Source: Mesotaenium endlicherianum (lineage: Eukaryota > Streptophyta > Zygnematophyceae > Zygnematales > Mesotaeniaceae). Taken from it: a DNA stretch of 64,000 nt. Location: NCBI GenBank assembly GCA_009602735.1, contig WELA01005162.1:332937-396936 (forward strand), in the 5' to 3' direction. The notes under the pieces were generated by a model that was not told where the DNA came from, did not search any database, and saw only the letters and a program-made list of their open reading frames with translations. The translations under genes and the position numbers were made by a program. Positions 36,427 through 48,400 of the stretch are shown piece after piece (the first letter of the stretch is position 1; each line of letters begins with the position of its first letter).

Positions 36427-39400
36427 CTACACGTCAACCTAATGACCCTTACAAATGGCTTAAATGACCCACAACACTTGTTCTTTGCGTGATCAGAGGC
36501 AAGCGGGGCAGCAAGGCAACAGAGGGAGGAGGCAAGTGTGGCAGGCAGGGGTGCACGTACAACGTGTGACTTTGAACACCCGGGACGCTGGGGTGGGGCG
36601 GCCCCCATAGTCAGTGGCGGCCCCTGCGGGGATGAAGACCTCCGCCGTACTCGACGGGTTGATGGCAATGTCCACTCCGTACACGCCTCCCTTGGCCATG
36701 CTCGCAAAACTGCACGCAAGAGCCGAGCACGTGAAGATGGATGTGAGGGCAGAGGAACATGACAACAGAGACCGGCAAAAACCTGACCGGGATGTAACGA
36801 AGCTGCTGCACAGGGGTTTGGTCGCATGCACGCCCTACCACAATTACTACTTGATATGCACCACACACTACTGCCAAAGTCTACTACATTATTCTCACTA
36901 CTACTGTAGATCCGTCCGTGCACCATTGGCCCCTGGGCTCCGAATCAACCGGCAGCAAGTGCGCCCTGACGCCAACTGGCAATGCATGCATCCGCTCCTA
37001 GCACATGGGCCTTTGCTCGCAGTGATGTGGATGGTGCAGAAGATCGCCTAGCACAGTGCAAGGAGGGCGAGAGGGGGAGCGCACCCGATGACGGTGGCGT
37101 TGGTGATGCGGATGCTGGAGGCACTGAACCCATACACCTGCTTGCCGAAGTTGATGGCAAACGAGTACGCGGCCTCCGTGGTCATGGGCTTGGCGTCGCT
37201 CAGCATCACAAACTCGGGGGGCGTGGGCTGCGACACGTCTGCTCGCCACTCGCCACACACATACACACATTGTCACCAGAGCCCCACTCATCCCTACCCC
37301 TCACACGCTTCCTCAACTGTTTATACTATGCTGTATAGTCCGAGAAAGATTGAGAGGAGGCGATCTCGAGCATGGCAGCAGTCTGCCAGCAGCAAGGCAA
37401 AGAAAGGGCAGGGGAGGCTCCAAAGGGCAGCACTGCAAAGATCTGATGAGAGACTGACCATAGAGAAAGGTGGCGTCCGCCGTCTCCACCTGGATGTTGA
37501 GGTTGCCCGCATAGTCCGGGAACGACAACGACTTCACGCCCACCGTCACCACGCCCGTCTTGAATGGCGGTGGGCGCAGCTGCCAGGGGGGCACAAAGAG
37601 AGGGGACAATATGTAAGAAGAAAAAAGAAACAGTGGGCGTGGGCTTCAGGGCAGCACAGCCTTCTAACGCCCTTCCTACCAATGCTTGGGCACCAGTCAG
37701 TCCAAAGTCAGCCACTGCATCACGCCCACGAGATGCAGCAGGGAGAGCCAGCCTTGGGTTGTCTCCCCCGGCAGTGGAGGTGCAATTTAGGTCAGGAGAC
37801 TCTGGTAAAGAGCAGGCCAGGCGCCATCATGGAGGAGGACATGCAGCGAGTGACAGGTGGAGCGGAGCTTGAAACGAGATGTCTACCTCGATGAGGTACC
37901 GGGTGGCCCCCCCCTCCACGACGACTGCCTTGTTGGCATCGGACAGCACTCCCAGCTTGGACACCTGCCACCCCAAAAACAGCTACCGTTGGCGACGGCC
38001 CCAGTCCAAGAGCAAAGGAAGATTCGAACTGGAAGGAAGGCGTGCGCAGCAGCAGCGAGGTGCAAACGGAGGAGAGCAGAGCTGCTGCTGCCCACCACAC
38101 GCGAGAGCGCACACGTGTTGTCTTCACCGCGCAGCCCATCACAAGGGGACATCAAACACGGATGGGCTACAAAGGGGGGGGGCAGAAGCACTTGCGCGTC
38201 ACAAGCCCTCAGCGCCCAGCATTGGCACGCAGCAGAATCATGCATCTAGTGCCTGGCCCCCTCGGACAGGCGCGCATGCACACAGTTCCTCACCTGCTGG
38301 GCTGCAGTCACGCTGTCGCGGGAGACAATCCCCAGCGCCTTATCCTGCAGCCCCATGCACAACAACGCCGCTGCCTGGTCAGCAAGAACTCTCACACAAT
38401 CTGAGGCCAATGGTGGGGGGTGTTGCTGCTTTGGCTCCCCTTCCTGTCCTGCACCATGACCACGCGCACACACAGACACAAACACACGCGCGGGCGCACA
38501 CACAGGACTGCACTCCAGAAGCGACATGTGGTGACATATGCGCTTGTGATTCCATGACGTCACAGCCCATGGCGCGGGGCACACGATTTTCAAGGGCAAA
38601 ACATCTCAGCAGTGAGAGGTCTGGCGCAATCCTAGACGCGGGACAGCGGGCAGCCACGTGAACGGAGCGTCCAGTGAGATGGGGGACTTGAAGGCCGCCT
38701 TTACCTCTGCGAGAGGGCAGGCGACGGTCGGGTCTGCCTTGAAGGTGGCCACCGTGGCGCCCTGGGTGAGCTGGAGGGAGGAGGAGCTGATGGAGGACTG
38801 CACGGGCTTGCTGATGCACAGCGCAAAGGGGATGGTGGACGAGTTGGTCCAGGCGCGCATGAGAGTGCGCACGCCGTTGATCTCCACCGTCTGCAGCCCA
38901 AAGAGGGGCAACACTCTCGCCACGGGCGGCGTCGTGTCTGCCCCCACACAGGCCCGCACCCGCAGGGTATCAGAGAACAGTGCCAAGGGAGCAGCTGCTT
39001 TCTGAAGGCTGAAAGCAGGAGTGTGCAATAGACGCGTGGCCAGGAGAATGTTATACCGCAATGCAACAACTTCACTCCTGGCAACAAAGGGACCAACTCT
39101 TGCGGTGCATCTGGAACTGCATGCCAACTCTGCCTCGTTTCAACAGCACAGGCAGCCATTTGTGCACTCGTAGGTTGCACACAGTCAGCTTGTCGTCAGG
39201 TCCCTTGCGTACAACTCTTCCCCCGATCAGAACAAGGTGAACCCTCAACAGGTGGTCGATCTCCACACGTCGTGTCATCGAATATTGTGACTAGCACATG
39301 TGTTGTTCCATGACCACTTCAACGAGGTGATGGACTTTACCAACGGTGAAGTTGAGAAGGTGGAGGCCTGCCGTGACGCCGGTGAGACGGGTGGCGGTGA

Positions 39401-42400
39401 GCAGGAAGGAGTTCTGGCCCTCCGGCACGCCTGCCAGCTGGAAGTTCTGCCACTCCCCCAGCTTCCCAGATCCGCACGGCTTCTCCGCCTCTAGGTTGAA
39501 CTGCCACGGCACAGGCAGAAAAGGAAACAAGCGACCAACCAGCACACACACGAATTGAGCAAGTGACGAGGTTCCACAACATGAATGAGCACGCTACACA
39601 AGAGCGCCGGGAGACCCATACACACACACTCAGCCAGCTTGCACCCAGCTCCTACTCCAGCTCACAGCCTGTGGTGATGAATGAGAGCAGAAGAGACTGC
39701 GCCGAGACAGAAGCTGCTAGCGGGAGGAAGGGTTTGACCTCCTCACCTTGCAGGTGAAGGAGCAGCCCAGTGTGCAGCGCTTGACGGCGTTCTCTCCTGT
39801 CAAGCGCCACTTCATATTGATGTCCTTCTGGGTGGTGACGGCTGTGGAGCCCAGGGTGGACGTGAAGGGCACATCCAGCTCCAGCAGCGAGGGCGTGTTG
39901 ACGATGTTGGCGTAGCTGAAGGCCGGGGGCGACTGCGGGGATGCGGGCGCGCTGATCTTGCTGGGGGTGGTGGGTGACCCTGGCGAGTCTGATGCGGACG
40001 ATGGGGTTGCCGGGGTCGCTGCGCTTGGCTCCGTGGGGCTACTGGGGGAGGTAGGAGTAGTCGGGGCTGTTGGGGCCGAGGGTGTAGCAGGTATGGACGG
40101 TGTTGTCGGAATGGTTGGAGTGGTTGGGGAAACAGGAGCTGTCGGGGTCGTAGGAGTGGCGGGTGTAGTAGGAGCGGTAGGACTAGTAGGGGTGGTAGGA
40201 GTAGTAGGCGTGGTGGGGGTAGTAGGAGTTGTGGGAGTAGTAGGCGTGGTGGGGGTAGTAGGGGTTGTGGGAGTAGTAGGCGTGGTGGGGGTAGTAGGGG
40301 TGGTGGGAGTAGTAGGCGTGGTGGGGGTAGTAGGGGTTGTGGGAGTAGTAGGCGTGGTGGGGGTAGTAGGGGTCGTGGGAGTAGTAGGCGTGGTGGGGGT
40401 AGTAGGGGTGGTGGGAGTAGTAGGCGTGGTGGGGGTAGTAGGGGTTGTGGGAGTAGTAGGCGTGGTGGGGGTAGTAGGGGTCGTGGGAGTAGTAGGCGTG
40501 GTGGGGGTAGTAGGGGTTGTGGGAGTAGTAGGCGTGGTGGGGGTAGTAGGGGTTGTGGGAGTAGTAGGCGTGGTGGGGGTAGTAGGGGTTGTGGGAGTAG
40601 TAGGCGTGGTGGGGGTAGTAGGGGTTGTGGGAGTAGTAGGCGTGGTGGGGGTAGTGGGAGTGGTGGGGGCAGTAGGGGTCGTGGGTATAGTAGGGGTGCT
40701 GGGGGACGTAGGGGCGGTAGGACTAGTAGGCGTAGTAGGGGTAGTAGGAGTACTGCGGGTAGTAGGGGTGTTAGGACTTATAGGCGTGGTGGGGGTAGTG
40801 GGGACGGTAGGACTTGTAGGCAAAGGGGGGGTAGTAGGAGTGGCAGGACTAGTAGGCGTGATGGGGGCTGTCGGCGTGGTGGGGCTAGTAGGAGTGGTAG
40901 GAGATGTAGGGGTCATGGAGATAGTAGGGGTGGTCACATCTGTAGGTGTGTTGGGAGTTGTTGGTGTAGTGGGGGTGGTTGGGGATGATGGGGTGGCAGG
41001 GGTAGCAGGGCTAACAGGCAATGCACGGGATATGGGTGCTGTGGGAGAAGGCGTCGCAGGCGTCAAGGGTGCCCCAGGCACTGAAGGGGTTTCAGGGGCA
41101 GATGGTACACCGGGGGCGTCTGGCGAGCCTGGAATCGAAGGGTTACCAGGTTCTGATGGAGTGCCAGCATCAGCGGGGGTGCCTGGCACAGGTGGCGCTC
41201 CAGGGAGAGCTGGGGTTCCCGGAAGTGGAGGGACCTCAGATACAGGAGGCACTCCTGAGAGAGCCGGAGTTCCAGGCACTGCTGGAGTGCCAGGGACAGG
41301 TGGCGCTCCAGGAACTGCTGGGGTACCGGGGACGGGTGGTGCTCCAGGCACTGCTGGAGTGCCGGGGATGGGTGGCGCTCCAGGAACTGCTGGGGTGCCG
41401 GGGATGGGTGGCGCTCCAGGCACAGCTGGGGTGCCCGGGACAGGCGGCGCGCCAGGCACTGCTGGGCTGCCGGGGACAGATGGCGTGACAGGAACTGCTG
41501 GGGTGCCAGGGACAGGTGGCGTTCCAGGCACTGCCGGGGTGCCTGAGGCAGGTGGCGCTCCAGGAACTGCTGGCGTACCGGGGACGGGTGGCGCTCCAGG
41601 TACTGCTGGGCTGCCGGGGACAGGTGGCACCCCAGGCACTGCTTGGCTGCTGGGGACAGTTGGCGCTCCAGGAACTGCTGGGGTACCGGGGATGGGTGGT
41701 GCTCCAGGCACTGCTGGAGTGCCGGGGACAAGTGGCGCTCCAGGAACTGCTGGGGTGCCGGGGATGGGTGGCGCTCCAGGCACAGCTGGGGTGCCCGGGA
41801 CAGGTGGCGCGCCAGGCACTGCTGGGCTGCCGGGGACAGATGGCGTGACAGGAACTGCTGGGGAGCCAGGGGCAGGTGGCGCTCCAGGCACTGCCAGGGT
41901 GCCGGGGGCAGGTGGCGCTCCAGGAACTGTTGGCGTACCGGGGACGGGTGGCGCTCCAGGTACTGCTGGGCTGCCCGGAACAGGTGGCGTGCTAGGCACT
42001 GCTGGGCTGCCGGGGGCAGGTGGCGCTCCAGGCACTGACGGGGTGCCGGGGGCAGGTGGCGCTCCAGGAACAGCTGGCGTACCGGGAGCCGGTGGCGCTC
42101 CAGGCACTGCTGGGCTGCCCGGAACAGGTGGCACGCCAGGAACTGCTGGGGTACCAGGAACGGGTGGCGCGCCAGGCATTGTCGGGGTGCCGGGGGCAGG
42201 TGGCGCTCCAGGCACTGACGGGGTACCGGGAACGGGTGGCGCTCCAGGTACTGCTGGGCTGCCCGGAACAGGTGGCGCGCCAGGCACTGCTGGGCTGCCG
42301 GGGGCAGGTGGCGCTCCAGGAACTGCCGGGGTGCCGGGGGCAGGTGGCGCTCCAGGCACTGCCGGGGTGCCGGGGGCAGGTGGCGCTCCAGGCACTGCCG

Positions 42401-45400
42401 GGTTGCCGGGGACGGGTGGTGCTCCAGGCACTGCTGGAGTGCCGGGGATGGGTGGCGCTCCAGGAACTGCTGGGGTGCCGGGGATGGGTGGCGCTCCAGG
42501 CACAGCTGGGGTGCCCAGGACAGGCGGCGCGCCAGGCACTGCTGGGCTGCCGGGGACAGATGGCGTGACAGGAACTGCTGGGGTACCAGGGACAGGTGGC
42601 GTTCCAGGCACTGCCGGGGTGCCTGGGGCAGGTGGCGCTCCAGGAACTGCTGGCGTACCGGGGACGGGTGGCGCTCCAGGCACAGCTGGGGTGCCCGGGA
42701 CAGGCGGCGCGCCAGGCACTGCTGGGCTGCCGGGGACAGATGGCGTGACAGGAACTGCTGGGCTACCAGGGACAGGTGGCGTTCCAGGCACTGCCGGGGT
42801 GCCTGGGGCAGGTGGCGCTCCAGGAACTGCTGGCGTACCGGGGACGGGTGGCACTCCAGGTACTGCTGGGCTGCCCGGAACAGGTGGCGCGCCAGGCACT
42901 GCTGGGCTGCCGGGGGCAGGTGGCGCTCCAGGCAGTGCCGGGGTGCCGGGGACAGGTGGCATGCCAGGCACTGCTGGGCTGCCGGGGACAGGTGGTGCTC
43001 CAGGAACTGCTGGGCTACCGGGGGCAGGTGGAACTCCAGGGACTGCTGGGCTGCCAGGAACAGGTGGCGCGCCAGGAACTGCTGGAGTACCGGGGACGGG
43101 TGGTGCTCCAGGCACTGCTGGGCTGCCGGGGACAGGTGGCGCGCCAGGCACTGCTGGGCTGCCGGGGGCAGGTGGAGCTCCAGGCACTGTCGGGGTGTTG
43201 GGGACAGGTGGCGCGCCAGGCACTGCTGGGCTGCCGGGGGCAGGTGGTCCTCCAGGAACTGCTGGAGTACCCGGGACGGGTGGGGCTCCAGGCACTGTTG
43301 GGCTGCTGGGGACAGGTGGCGCGCCAGGCGCCGCTGGGCTGCCGGGGACAGATGGCGCGCCAGGCACTGCTGGGCTGCCGGGGGCAGGTGGCGATCCGGG
43401 AACTGCTGGAGTACCGGGGATGGGTGGTGCTCCAGGCACTTCTGGACTACCAGGGACAGATGGCACGCCAGGAACTGCTGGGCTGCCGGGGGCAGGTGGC
43501 ACGCCAGGCACTGCCGGGGTGCCGGGGGCAGGTGGCGCCCCAGGAACTGCTGGAGTACTGGGGATGGCCGGCGTTCCAGGCACTCTTGGGCTGCCAGGGA
43601 CAGATGGCACGCCAGGAACTGCTGGGGTACCAGGAACGGGTGGCGCGCCAGGCACTGACGGGGTGCCGGGGGCAGGTGGCACGCCAGGCACTGACGGGGT
43701 GCCGGGGGCAGGTGGCGCTCCAGGAACTGCTGGCGTACCGGGGATGGGCGGCGCTCCAGGCACTGCTGGGCTGCCAGGGACAGATGGCACGCCAGGAACT
43801 GCTGGGGTACCAGGAACGGGTGGCGCGCCAGGCACTGTCGGGGTGCCGGGGACAAGTGGCGTGCCAGGCACTGCTGGGCTGCCGGGGACAGGTGGTGCTC
43901 CAGGAACTGCTGGGCTACCGGGGGCAGGTGGAACTCCAGGGACTGCTGGGCTGCCAGGAACAGGTGGCGCGCCAGGAACTGCGGGAGTGCCGGGAACAGG
44001 GGGCGCCCCAGACACAACTGGGGTGCCGGGGACAGACGGCGTCCCAGGCACTGCCGGGGTGCCGGGGATGGGTGGCGCTCCAGGAGTGCTGGGTGCCCCT
44101 GGGGGGAGTACTGCAGAAGGCGTGCCTGAAAGAGTGGAGAGGGTCAAACGATAATGTAATGTTAGCAAGAAGATGCACATAATTTTTTTGAATGCAGAAA
44201 GTGCGCATAGGCAAAAGCGCAGGAGCAGTCATAAAATGAGGTTGACCAGGGGGGACAGCGAGCAAGTGGACACAGCTGGCAGGCTCGAGCGCACATCCCA
44301 CAAGGCACACAGAAGCAGCCATCAGCTGGAGTCTGGTGCCAACATTTTCAATGTGCACTAACACATTCAGAAGCATCACGCCATTCCAAGGGCAAGCAGT
44401 AAGATACGAAGAACTCCGAGATAGGCAAAGTTTACAGGCTCTGGAAGTAATATACTACAAGATTCAGCAGAGACGAGAGTGTGCGCGTCGCGCCCAGGCC
44501 ATGCAAGGCCATAGAAAAATTGCAAACAACAAGCGAGCGCGGGAGCTTGCACTGACGGCTGCCACCACGCAAGGGTCAAGAATGCTACAGAGGGGCGCCT
44601 TGGCCACCAAGAACTGCTGGCCTCCATCACGCAACTGCGCGAAGCGAGTGAGGTAGTGGACCAACAGGGAAAGACTGCTCAAAGCTGACAAGCCACACCA
44701 CACGATGAATTGAGGACACTTGAGGCAGCTAGGACGAGAGGAGGGCGTGAAGGCTACGGTGGCCATACTCGGCGGGGCGGAGGTGATGTTGAGCAGCGCG
44801 CCAAGCGGCGGGATGAGCGCCGCGGCTATGCCTTGCAGGGAGATGATGCCGTCAGCCAGGATGTCCGGCAGGACGAGCGCAGAGGGAGCCGGGAGAGGCG
44901 CATTGATGGCAGTGCCTCCGTCGAGGAGCCGCCTCCGCTTCGCTCCGCCCACTTTGCCGCTATCGGAGGAGCTGAAGAACACTTGCCCCGCCTGAGTGTA
45001 CACAAGCACGGGCGTCGCCAGCAGCGTGGGCAGTGTGGAGAGCCCGGGGGTGGCCAGCAGGCCCGAGAAGTCCTTGTAGAGAGGGACGATGTGATAGCGC
45101 AGCAGGTTGGCAGCGTACACCGCCCCGCCTGGGCCGGCCAGCAGCACCTTGATCTCGTTGGGCATGCTGGCAAAGGCCAGGTCCGAGGGCGCCAGCAGCA
45201 TGGCCTGGCCCAGGAGGGCCAGCTGCACGTCCAGCCCCGCGAGGCGCAGCAGCGCCAGCAGCTGCGTGGCGTTGGTGCGCTGCAGCCCCAGGGTGATCTT
45301 CTGGAGCTCCGTCAGAGGGGGGGGTGGCAGCAGGGGCAGTCCAGGAGCTGGTGCTGTCATCAGAAATAAGCAAAAGGCTCAGCAAGTTAGAGTACGTAGA

Positions 45401-48400
45401 GAGGGGTGATAATATTGAGAGGAAGGTGAGGGATGCCAGTCACATAGGCAGCAGGTCCACTGAAGAAGAATAACGCAGCTGGCCTTCTCGGTCTCATTAA
45501 AGATTTCCTAAGCCTAGACCCAAGGGAGGGGTGAATGAAGCAGCCAGCATCATGTCACGCAAGCGACAACACAAAATGCCTGCAGCTGCCTTACAGCCTG
45601 CTGTCCAGCAGCTGCATAGCTCCAGTTTCTGGAAGATTACCTGGGCGGGGTAGAGGCCCAGGGGGGGGCTGCAGCGAGGGTACCCCTACAGGAGCAGGAA
45701 CCCCAGGAGGTGCAACAGGGCGAAGGCGAGGGGGAGGAGTTGGAGGCGTAGAAGAAGGTGCCAGAGGAGGCACCCGGGGTGGAGGAGAAGGCTGCGGAAC
45801 TGCAAGAGTAGGAAACAAAGGGAAGTCAAAATCCACCGAAAAGTACCCAGCTGCAACGGGACCGTCCTCATCAATGTGCTGAGGCTCCACAGTCAGGCGC
45901 CATGCCCGGCAGGCAAATTAATTGACCAGCAACAAGGCGATGAGGGGGGCGCTTCTTACGCGGCGGTGCAGATGTCAAGTTGAGGAGCGCCGTCAGAGGG
46001 GGGACGAGCACCCCGTCCACGCCCTGCATGGAGATGATGCCATCGGCAAGTATGTCCGGCAGAGCAAGCAGCCCCACAGTAGGCTGCGGTACGACGATCC
46101 CTGTGGCCCCATCGAGGAGCCGTCTCCTGGCGCCGCTCGCATCGCTGCCGCTGCTGCTGCCGCTACTTGTGAAGGAGACGGAGCCGTTGCTGACGTACAC
46201 GAGCAAGGGCGTGTCCAGCAGCAGCGTGGGCAGCGTGGAGAGCCCGGGAGTGGCCAGCAGGCCCGGAAAGTCCTTGTAGAGAGGGATGATGTGATAGCGC
46301 AGCAGGTTGGCAGCGTACACCGCCCCGCCAGGGCCGGCCAGCAGCACCTTGATCTCATTTGGCAAGCTGGCAAAGGCCAGGTCTGAGGGCACCAGCAGCG
46401 TGGCCTGGCCAAGGAGGGCGAGCTGCACGTCCAGCCCCGTGAGGTGCAGCAGGGCCAGCAGCTGCGTGGCGTTGGTGCGTTGCAGCCCCAGGGTGATCTT
46501 TTGGAGCTCCGTCAGAGGCGGGGGTGGCAGCTGGGGCAATCCGGGAGCTGGTGCTGCCACAACCATAAAGTAGCACGGGCCGACGATGAGGGCACAAGAC
46601 ACGCTTAGGGGAAGGGGCGAGCTGAGTCTGGAATGACTTGTACTTGCGCACATCGCACAACTCAGCATGTGCCCTGAGGATAACAATCCCAGGTGGAGAG
46701 TCCCCTCCTTAGGTCTGATGGCATACAAACCAGGAGAGATTTCTGCCTTCAGCCAAGCAGCGGTGAGGCCTGAATAGATAGTGAACAGGGTGGCTTGCTC
46801 GTACAAAATGCATGGACCTCTTCAAGACCACCAGACCCATGCTATGTGCCTGGCGATGCGACAGGCTTAGGGACCTGGGTGCCTCACATGGGAAGGAGGC
46901 CATGACAGTGGTGTACCTGGGCGCGGCGCAGGCTGCATTGGAGGCGACGGAGATGATGCTGCCACTGGGGGGCTGACGGATGCTGGAGGAAGAGCTGGAG
47001 GAACCACAACAGGGGGTGGGTACGGGACGACGCCCACAGGGGGTGCAGGTGCAGGTGGAACAGCGACAGGGGCAGGGCTTAGCACAGGGACGGAACTGGG
47101 TGCAGGCGAGGCAGGTGGCGAGTGCACAGCAGGAGGGCCAGGGAGTGCGCCTGCAGGGATTGGTGCAGGAGTTGGAGCAGGAATTGCAACGGGAACAGCC
47201 GTTGGACTCGGCACGGCAATGGGACTTGGTGAAAGCAACAGGGGCGGAGGAGAAGGAACAGAAGGGGGACCTGGGTGCATGTCCTGAGGATTTGGAGCTG
47301 GTGTTGAAGGTGCAGCAAGGGTTGGAGTTGGCAAGGAGATGGGAGTGCGTGCAGGCGAGACGGGTGGAGGGTGGTGGAATGTAGGAGGAAGAGACACAGG
47401 TGGCAGATGTTGGGCAGGACTGGGGGGCAGCACTGAGACGTTGGGATTGTGCACGATGGGTTGTGCACGAACCACAACATTAAGGAACATGTAGGCGGCA
47501 TGTACAACATGCGATCACACAGAGTCGCATCGTTGGGTAACACAAACAGAGCGCACATTCGCGCGCAGGCGCACACGCACAAATGCCCGCCCGGAGCAAA
47601 ACCCCCCTCGCAATAGGTAACACGTGTGGCACAAGCATCAACCACACAGCACGAGCAGCAACAGAGTCAATAGTGACAACGACTAGCGTCAACAGACTGC
47701 ATGGGCTTCTTTGCAGGCTTCCGTCTCAACAGGCAGCAGGATGCGCACATCCAGGCAACTCACATGGAGAGGGCAACACTGCGGAGCGGTCGAGGAAGGC
47801 TTACATGCAGCAGGCGAAGGTGGAGGCGGAGGCGGCAGAAGGAGGGACAGGGGGGGGAAGAGGAGCCCGTCCACCCCCTGGATGGAGACACCCCCCCCGT
47901 TGAGGAACAGGTCCGGCAGCACGGTCTTGACGGGACTGGAGGTTTGCAGCAGGCGGCGCCTCTGGCCAGAGGGGGGAGGGAGGGACGCCTCCGCATCGTC
48001 AGTGTTAAAGAAGACGTCATCGTTGATCACCGCGGACACCAGGGAATTGCCAAGCAGGGTCTTCAGCTTGCCCTTCCCCTTCTTTATGCCTGCGTACGTC
48101 ATGTACCCCGGAATGATCTGCCCCGCAAAGAGCCTCGCAGCCACCGCGTCGCCATCGGGACCCTCCAGAAGCGCGGCAATGTCGAGCGGCAAAGCGTCCA
48201 CAGAGAAGTTGCCAAACGCCAGCACAGTGATGCCGTCTGCCGTGACATTCCTGCCTAGATCGCCATTGTTGTTAGCCAGCGCTTCCGCAACCAGGGCAAA
48301 GATCCCGCTGCCCGGCATTTTGCTCGTCCGGATCAAGAACTCGACGAACGTGGCGTAGCCGTTCTCCAGGAGGGCCTCCACGGGAGTCTGGGCAGCTGCC

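Noticed and set aside
41063-44017. Other long frames over the same repeat (Leu/Gln/Cys/His-rich on both strands)
   Set aside because: They are frame-shifted readings of the same 36-bp repeat with no flanking coding sequence.
39958-44154. Plus-strand 1,398-codon open frame reading as Val/Gly-rich then collagen-like Gly-X-Y
   Set aside because: It is antisense to exon 28 of the giant gene. The minus strand has phase-matched splice sites and domain exons on both sides, while the plus frame has neither. Stop-free 36-bp repeats explain its openness.
44710-46660. Plus-strand Arg/Gly-rich frames opposite FAS1-2 and FAS1-3
   Set aside because: They are GC-rich antisense shadows; the minus strand shows clear FAS1 motifs in two near-identical copies.
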